The notes beneath the pieces are model-generated. The model worked only from the letters and a program-made list of their open reading frames with translations, did no database searches and was not told the origin of the DNA. Below are positions 40,001-49,000 of a stretch of 64,000 bases of DNA, piece after piece. The stretch lies in NCBI RefSeq assembly GCF_037975245.1, contig NC_092567.1, positions 3,209,214 to 3,273,213 of the forward strand, written 5' to 3'. The first letter of the stretch is position 1. Every line of letters begins with the position of its first letter. This stretch comes from Apostichopus japonicus. Lineage: Eukaryota > Echinodermata > Holothuroidea > Aspidochirotida > Stichopodidae. A program made the translations under genes and the position numbers.

Positions 40001-43000
40001 TGCAGGCATCATATCAAGGTGGTGACACATTATAATAGTGTTACTGTACCATAGCCTTATTTGTAGCATCCAATCGTTAATTTAATTAGCAACCATTGTA
40101 TATATATAGTTATTTGTAAAACTATCATTCACATGGTGTATGTTAATGATGTTTTGTTTGATGGTGTTATGACATCATTATTATCACTGTAATTAAAACA
40201 TGAAACAGGGATTGATTCAAATTTGTGCTAGGCAGTAGACAAAATGGAGACATAATGGCATATAGTATTAATGGTCTATCTGAGGTTCAAAGAAAGATTC
40301 ACTGTGCCTGAAAGAAACTCAGACAAATATGTCAACAATTAATGTTATATTTTGTGAATTAGGTTTACAACCCTATACCTAACTACATTACATGCTTCAG
40401 TGTTTCATTTTAGGTCTAAGCACATGCCCAGTGATTTTGCATGTTAACCCTGAAACCTGCCTTAATTGCATGCTTTGTTACTGCTTTGTAAGTACTGACA
40501 GGCCAGTATGACAGTGAATTGTAACCCTACGGCTGCTTTGTTGCTGCATTGTTTTAAGTACTTAGAGGCCAGTGTGACAGTAAATAGAACCCTGAAACTT
40601 GCCGTGGTGGCATGCTTTGCTTCTGCAATGTAAGTACTGACAGGTCAGTATGGCAGTGAAGGTTGCATACTCCTATTAGCGTCTATATCAAGCTGCCCCA
40701 AGTGTTCTACTTTAGGAAAAGTGCCAATTACGAGTAGGAGAACAACTTTTTTGCTATGTTATCAATTAGGATGTGCTTTTTTGTGGCTTGGATGTTAAAA
40801 AGCATGAATGGAAGCACATGTGGTGCAAACATTGGGTCAATTGAGGCAATTTTAGACCAGTTAGCCCTCCCAGGAGCAGCATACGAAAATTGTTTACGAC
40901 TGAGTAAAGAGGTTTGTTTACAAGTGACTAAAAGTTTCGGCTCTCTTAGCAAAAATTCTGCATGGTCTTAGTACGGAAAATTGATAGTGGCAAACTTGTC
41001 AGCTATCCAGTGATGGGTAGCGTTTAGGATTAGAGACATTACTGTTGTGATATAGTGTGTAAGTCAATGGGGCTTTTATTGGGCGTAGGTCTGCGCACAG
41101 AACAGAATGGTTTACCACAGTGAAGTCATATGCAATGTAGTGAGTGCTATCATCATCATTATTATTCAATTTAATGTAGGTCAGTCTGACTGGCTTACCA
41201 CAGTGTCCCATTGCTTATGCTACTTGCCCTGTGAGGACTTCATTAATTAAAGGTAGGGTCAATTGGGGCCAAATGTTATATGAATATATTTGCAGCCAAA
41301 GGGAAGAATGAGTCAAATATGCATCTCTGCTAGATGCTTGCTCACATTGTCACAACGCTTGATCAATTCAGTCTGTGAAGGGGCACATTAAACAACACAG
41401 AAAAAAGTCATAGCTTATTTTGTACATATAACAGTGAAAACTTAGAACTGGATGTATTTCTCTCAACCAGGCAAATTTGTAACATACTCTAACAGACCTC
41501 CTATTGTTTTGGTCAAGTGCTCATACTATTGTCAATGAATACGGAAATGTATGAGTGGATGTATTACTATGTTCTAGTTCTAGTTAGTTGTTCTATTTGG
41601 TCCTTTCATGTCAGTGAAACAGAGAGCAAACTGTGGAAACTTGTAAGATATATATATATATATATGTAAAGAATGGAATCATCGTATATTTGAAGAAGCA
41701 GCTCGTTGCATGAAATCTAAACCTCAATGATTTTGCATTCCTGGTTAAGATTTAAATTATCATGTTTACAACAGTACACTGAGTATTTGGCATTCAGATT
41801 GATAGCCTAGTGTACGACATTCATGCTGATACAAAAATACTTGTTTATTTGTTTATTACTATGGAGTACGACCTTAAGTTCCTTTTTCAGTAACAGATTA
41901 CTATGCAAATTATTATGCAAATAATTGGGCATATGCATTATACTATTGACCTCAGGTGAGTTAGGGATATAAGTGTTGCTGCTCTATAGTTCTACTCTGC
42001 TAGAATTGGTAAAGGTTTTGACAAATACTTCTTAGCATATTACCCTCGAAATTGTCAACTTTCTTTGAAAGACAATTACAGAGAAAAGAGAGAATTTGCA
42101 GAGGATGATTTAATTTTATGAGGTCATGGAAATAATATTTTGGTTTTTCTGATATTAGGTTTTGACTGGTTTGTCACATATTTCACTCTTACAATGTCAC
42201 CAAATTACAGATTCCTTAAATGTAATTTATTAGTTCGTGTTCTTGTCTCAATACTTGCAAACTAAATTTGCCTAGGATGAAGATAGTCACAGCGTTTGTT
42301 TACGTTCTAACATTTTGTGTTTTATTATAGTGGTAGTCGACCAGGTCATCTATGAAATCTTTGTGAGATGAGATATTATCAAAAGCTTCATTTTTAATAC
42401 ATTTTGGATTAGGTTGATTAAACAAATAATCGAACACTAAAAGGAACATGGAATCATATACGATTTTGTAAGGAAAATACCACATGGCTATTTTGATAAA
42501 TAATTGAAAAATGATGAATAAAAACAAAGATATTTTTAGCAGCGTTGTCTTGATGATACCATTCATTGTACTGTTGCCAAATGCAAAATATTACCAACTC
42601 TATATAATTCATATCTTTGTGATACAAAATGTGATGAGGATCTGGTTTATATATTTACTTCCATATTTTCTATCTTTGCCTAAGCATTTTTGAGAAGCAA
42701 TCAAATTTAACCACAGGAAAAGCATTTTAACAATATGTGGGGATAACTTTATTGAACTGACGAGCAAAAATAGCAAACATCTAGTGAATATGCTGAATAA
42801 CGTGTTCTTTAATAGATACAAAAGTCAAATTATTCAATATGGTTGTACATTAACAACAATGTAAGAAATCGTGTCCATCCTAGATTACCCAGATGTGTAC
42901 AACTTGCTTGTAAATCCAGTGTAGTTAGCTTTTTCCGACATTGCTTTGATCTTCCTGAGGGTATCTCTACCTTTAGGCGCTCTTGTCTTCAATACAACAA

Positions 43001-46000
43001 GCATACATACAGAAAGATCCAAACCCAAATCTTTGTTATGTTGAACTGGGTCAGTGACAAATGAGGACTTTATTTACTTACATTGAAAAGCGTGTTGCAT
43101 AAATGTTAATTTACATATATACATAGCAGACACTGTGGGTTGGGGGTACGAGGAGCGTAAGCTGTTTACATATGCACATAAAAGGACATACGAACAATAC
43201 TTCCATATCTTAGGTTTACTCATTATCTTACACATCAGAGATGAAAAACTGTGGTTATGCATCAATATTATCTGTACTGAAGACTTACCTTCACTAAGAA
43301 TTGAAACCAGATGATGAGAGGCATACAATTCACATATGATTTTGTGCCATATTCGTGCTTCCGTCTTATATCGACACTGGGAAATGTCAAAAACCACTTC
43401 CTGTGCAAACATCCCAAGCCTTATATAGTTATCATAGAACTCTTGTCCAAGTTCTGAAACTAAATAGGTGTTCTCCCATGTCAGCTGCTGGTTCTTCCGT
43501 GTGAGGCCGTCGAAAGCAATACGGTACAGTTTAGCTAGTTCCTTTTCAAAAGCAGGCACCTCCGTATTAGCATCTTTCTTGATTTTCATATGGTTATGAA
43601 CGCATGCGATCACATAAGTGAAAAATCTTGTTACTGTGCTAAATATCTCGATTTCTGGCCTCTCGTGTGCTATGTGAGCAACCATAGTGGAGAAGAGAGG
43701 GACCTGACAGAGATCTCTTAAGAAGGGGTTTCTCTGAAGCTGCTCTTCGATCCGATCTGCCAACTGGACATCATCAGCCACCGCTTTTAGGACATAGTTT
43801 CGACGTTCAGCCACCCCAAACCCTGTTAATCTGATTCGTTTTGTTTCGGGGTGTAAGTTAGGCGGGAGGTTCAATGTCCTGGTAAGTATGATGACAAGGA
43901 TGTCTAGAAACATTTTCATCTCAATGATGGAGGAGATATGTGTTTTGGTGTTCTTGTCAGGATACTCGTCATAACTGTCAAATAACATGACAACAGACTT
44001 TTTGTTTACTTTGAGGATTTCCTTAATGCAAGAGTCGTCCATGTCCTCATCTTCGGGCACTATGGAATGCTTTATGGCAGTGTATATAGACTTTACACCT
44101 TCCAGTTGCCTCAACTGGAGAAATATAAGTATTTCCACATCTTTTAGAGGAGATTCAGGGTTGTTAGTACACCAGTCATAGACAAACTGTGATGCAAGTG
44201 TTGATTTTCCGAACCCAGGGTCAGCCTCGATGATCTTTCTATTTGACTTAGTTTTGGGGCTGCTCAGAATATCGTTGTAAGAATCTAACGATTCTAGCAC
44301 ATCGGGCTTTTGCATGAAATCACCCTCCTGAACAGAGCAGTAAATACCTCCCTGAACAAATATACTGTTAACCTTACACTTGTTCATGGAAGGAAATGGC
44401 TTAGCTGTTTCGTAGTGCTTTCGATAGGCTGTTTTTGCATACTTGATGAGATCGTTTTTCTTTCCTGAGATAAAAAAACAAAGAGTGTTTAGCACTTGAA
44501 AGGTTACATGCAGACATTGTGACCTTACTTCTGAATCAAACTTATCGAGTGGGTTTAAGTGAAACGGGAGTGCAGTATAAAACTCTCAATTGTGAAATTC
44601 AGTTTACATAAGGTTAAATATCAGTCACCAAGTATGTCTAGCGTATTTTGTAGCTACTTTTTATTGGTGACGTAACGTCAAATCATGTAATGGGTTACCA
44701 ATTTTTATTATAAAAGCTACATATTTTTAAAACACTAATAGCAATAGATGCTTAACTGAACTTTTCTTTAACTATGTTGCACTCACCAAAATTCAAATTC
44801 TCATTATAGCGGAGACGAAGTCAAAGTATAGGGTGTCAACTATCATAATATATGCCTAATCATTGAGTTAATGTTAAATATCAAACCAAGATGTACTAAT
44901 CTCTACCAATAGCGTTGAGCTTAAACAGAAACTCCATCCCCTCACTCAGGGGCGTCAATCCGATTTGAAACGTGGGGGGACGGAATCGATTCGAGTATTC
45001 CGGCAGTAAGTACTATCTAAGCGGAGCGCCACCATCGGTTGGCGCGCAGCGTACAAGAAAATTTTTCTTCTGGCAGACCCCTCAGATTGCAGGAAACGGC
45101 ACTTCCCGTGCATTATGGCAGAAAGCAACACCCCTAAAATTGATAAAAATTTCCGGCAATTTTTTTATTTTGGGAAATATTCTCGAAGGAAGTGATCGCC
45201 ATTTATTCCTAAGTTTACCAACTCCTCGTCTCCCAGAAGCGCCCAACATTTAAGATATCGAAACATTTTCGTGTTGGCTGATCCATGATCACCGCCCATC
45301 AAGGGCGGCGGAAGCACTTTTAATCTGGGGGGGGGGGCACCGACATCAAAGGGCACTTTGCAGCAATTCGATTGGACTGATGCAGCCTTATATATTTAGT
45401 ACCCTTTACAACTCTTATTGTATTATCTTATTTGTACACACATCACTCCATCAACGCCCCCCCCCCCCTCTCAAGGAAAATATGCATACTAGCACTGCAA
45501 TATCCAATGTGAAAATTGGGAAACAAGGAACAAGTTTTCTTTTGAGACAAAATGAGGCGAAATCATGCTAATTGCTAATGTAGGAATCTTCCGAATTAGA
45601 GTTTATTTCTTGTTAATATCTTAACAAATTTGTTTCATTCGAAATAGCTTTGAGTTTGACCCACAGAAATTCACTAAGAGTCAGAGGCGTAGCCAGGAGT
45701 TGCAAAGTTGTATGCACGACTATCTGAGCGGAGCGCCACCATCGGTTGGCGCAGAGCGTAGTAGAAAATTTTTGGTTTTACAAACCCCTCAGATGGCCGG
45801 AAAAAGGCCCTTCCCGAGTGTTCATTCTGGTTCCCTGGCCTCTTGCTAACTTGAGACACCTCAATTTTTATGTAGAAAATGGGCACATTTTTAACCTGGG
45901 GAAAGTGGGGGCACGTGCCCCCTGTGCCCCCCGGTTCCGCCGCCCTTGCCGCTCATGCCCGTGAGAAGTGGTGACTGGGTGAAGAAAAAGCCATGCCGTT

Positions 46001-49000
46001 TGAAAACATGGGCAGAAAAAGTGAAAGTAGCGAAACCTAAGGTAAAACGCGCGATAACGAAGTGATTATTTTCCAAGTTTATTGAGACTGTATCAAACGC
46101 GAGCTTAGGACAAACATATTCAAAGGTAATGGCATTACTAATCCCGATATGTCGTCTTTGAGGTGTGTGGAAAATCCGCAACGACCATCAAAGAGCAATT
46201 GAATATTTAGTCTACTTTTCGATTTCGAAAACACTTTTTTTTTTAATTATGACAAAATTTTATGACACCTTTGATTTTTTTTCGGGGGGGGGGGGCTGTG
46301 CCCCCGGGCCCCAATGGGCACGACGCCACTGACCCCAGGGCCTCAGATATAGGCCCATTGCAGGGGTGGGCAACCTTTTGAACGAATGGGCCAGATTTTA
46401 GGAGTGAAAGATTGACAGGGCCGCACCTAACCAACGGCCTGCTGCTGATTTCAAACCTTTGATTCCGAGGACGTTCAAGCAATAGGTGTGTGTGTACTTA
46501 ATCTGTATTCACAAAACCATAATGTCAATACAGTCCTGTTGATAATTAATGGTGATAATAGACCAACCTGACAGCATCATCAGTGCAGATAAATTCTAAG
46601 CAGCTAGCTCGTTTTTGGCGATGATGCAAAATAGATTGATTTTTCTTTTTCTTGAGACATCTCACGGGCCACAAAAAAATCACTGGCGGGCCGCATGTGG
46701 CCCGCAGGTTGCCCACCTCTGGTCTATAGGAACGATGTCCCAAAATTTCCCCGGACATATAGGCGAAGGAAGCTATCCGCCGCGACTGCATGTGAGTTTC
46801 TCGACTTTCTGTCCTGGGAGTCATACCACAAAATGGTGCATTTCCTCATACGCCATTATTAATAATTTAAATAACTAACTAATAAGGCACAGCCCATATC
46901 CGAGTTCGTATAGCGAGCTTAGCGCAAATTTGGCGCCAGCATGTTAAACCAGGTTGCTAGGTCTACGAGAATAAATTTAAATGAAATTTGAAAACAAGGA
47001 TAGCAAGACAAACAACTTGTATTATGTTTTCAGGACCTGACACATGCGCATGTATCGTCAGACTTAGAATAGGTCCCATGTGAGTGGTGGCTAAAGTGAT
47101 GAAGGCATGAAAATAAATCAGTGGTTGTTCGTTGGAGTCCTCAAGCAAGTTACCTCGGTTGCTAGGTGGATTTGCATCTGGTTATCGGGTGAATTCTGGT
47201 CGGAGCGTACTATGTAACCACCATGTACTCAGGGACGTACCTAAGGCCTGATGATTGGGGAGGGGGGGGGGGGTGTAGTGGCTGAAAATCGGTTTTGAAG
47301 CCAGAAAATTCCAACTGCTGCTTTGTACCCCCCACCCTCCCGCTACTCGTGAACGATACGGTCAGTGTCAGTCAGAAAACCCAATCTTTCGCGACTGCAC
47401 TTCCGTTACGAACTTGTTGCGATACATTTGTACCCACTGGCACTCATTTCAAAAACTTATTGGCCCCCCTCCCACCCCAACCAAATATTTTTGTGAAATT
47501 CGGGAAATATGCTGATAGCTTTTTGAATAATTTGCAATGTGTTTTTCAGTGGTTATACTGATATTATTATTACCCAACAATTATCACCATTACGGAAGGG
47601 TAATAAGACGGAAAATGATTGTATGCTATTTGCATGCGATGTAAAAACCGATGCATGCCTGTATGATATGCACATGACCATGTGTGATGCGCGCGTAGCG
47701 CGCGAACAATTTTGGTTATATTTTTCGGGCAAGTCGTTACAACCCCCCCCCCCCCCCCACAAAACAAATTGGGCTCCTACGCCTATGACGGTAGTTCTAT
47801 TAGGCATTTTTTTGTAGTATTCAAAATCATAAGAAGTTTTGTACGGTGGAGTATAAGAATCGCGAGAAACAATTTCCCAAAGTGGCAAGGAAAACGTGGT
47901 AAATATGACCGGTTAAAGGTCAAGTTTGACCGAAATTTTTTAAAAATTTTACATGAAAAGGCCTAGATAAACTAAAGTGCGACAGTCGGAAATTCCGACT
48001 GTCGCACTCCAATTTTCCAAGTAGCGTCAGTTTTACCATGGCTTGGGGGTGAGACACACCCACACCCCCTCTAACGACGTCCCTGCGCGGTGAATATGGA
48101 ACACGATCACATGGCCTCTGTTAAGTCATGGTGCTCCGTAGCCTTGTCTTCAAACGCCTCAAAGCACTAAAAGATCTCTCGGCTTCCGTCGAACTGGCGG
48201 AGGAGACGAGGAGCAACCGCAAGAGAGCTTCGACTTCACCAAACATAGCCCGTACCACTGGATTCATCAACTTGAATATTTGTCTATACCCTTCAACCGA
48301 CGACGAATTTAACTGGCCTCGAAATAAAGGCAGACTAAGCTTAAGATTGTTGGAGAGCTCAGGGTACCAACTCACGAGATCTGGGTGGAATTCTCCATTC
48401 AGCAACATTGAGTGATATTCGAGGATATGAATCCTAAGATGTGTAAGCCGTAACCAAATAGAGCCACGACACTACTCTTTTTCCAAATGTGTGGGGGGGG
48501 GGACATTTGATATTTTTTCAACCATCCATCGAAATGTGGGGGGACGTGTCCCCCCGTCCCCCCCCCCCCCCCTGGATTGACGCCCATGCCCTCACTCTAT
48601 AGAGCGTGGAGCTGCCAATGTAACTCAAGAGTTCATTGATTAGTGAAAGAACGTCACCAGCATGTGGTATTACTTCCATGTCGTGCATGCTCTCATGTTA
48701 TGGTGAACGTGTTCTTTCACTGTCAATCAGTTAATTAGCATTGTTAACCCACTTGATAAAGAATTACAGTGTGAAATTCAAATTATCAAATATTATTGTC
48801 ATATTCTATTTATTATCAAATTACTACAGTTATACCCATGAGTAGAAAACACATGTTAAGCGCATCGAATTGAAAAATGATACCATTATCGGTCTCACTA
48901 ACTTTACTACACACCCTATATTGAACAATGTAACATACAATTACTTAATGTCCCAAAGCCGTTTGTAAATTGGAATAAGTTACAAGTATACGAATTTAAA

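Larger units (their letters stand above)
44947..48588. mobile_element. hAT element, 3642 bp, with nested elements
   Basis: The ends are CAGGGGCGTCAATCC and, reversed, CATGGGCGTCAATCC (14/15). The exact 8-bp target duplication CCCTCACT lies at 44939-44946 and 48589-48596. G and C runs lie just inside both ends. It contains the C-terminal remnant of a hAT transposase on the minus strand (48088-48471), near the right end. That supports the superfamily call from protein evidence. The rest is filled with other elements: 45300-45948, 46361-46721, family E at 47230, family A at 47480 and the palindrome repeat at 47976. It lies in the intron between the DED-like and NACHT exons of the NLR gene. Confidence 0.88.

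Noticed and set aside
47230-48085. Single element with CAGGGACGT / ACGTCCCTG ends
   Set aside because: The flanking octamers CATGTACT and GCGCGGTG do not match and the interior is a mixture of families, so the pairing may be chance.
48128-48415. 95-codon plus-strand frame
   Set aside because: It is antisense to the recognisable hAT transposase remnant.
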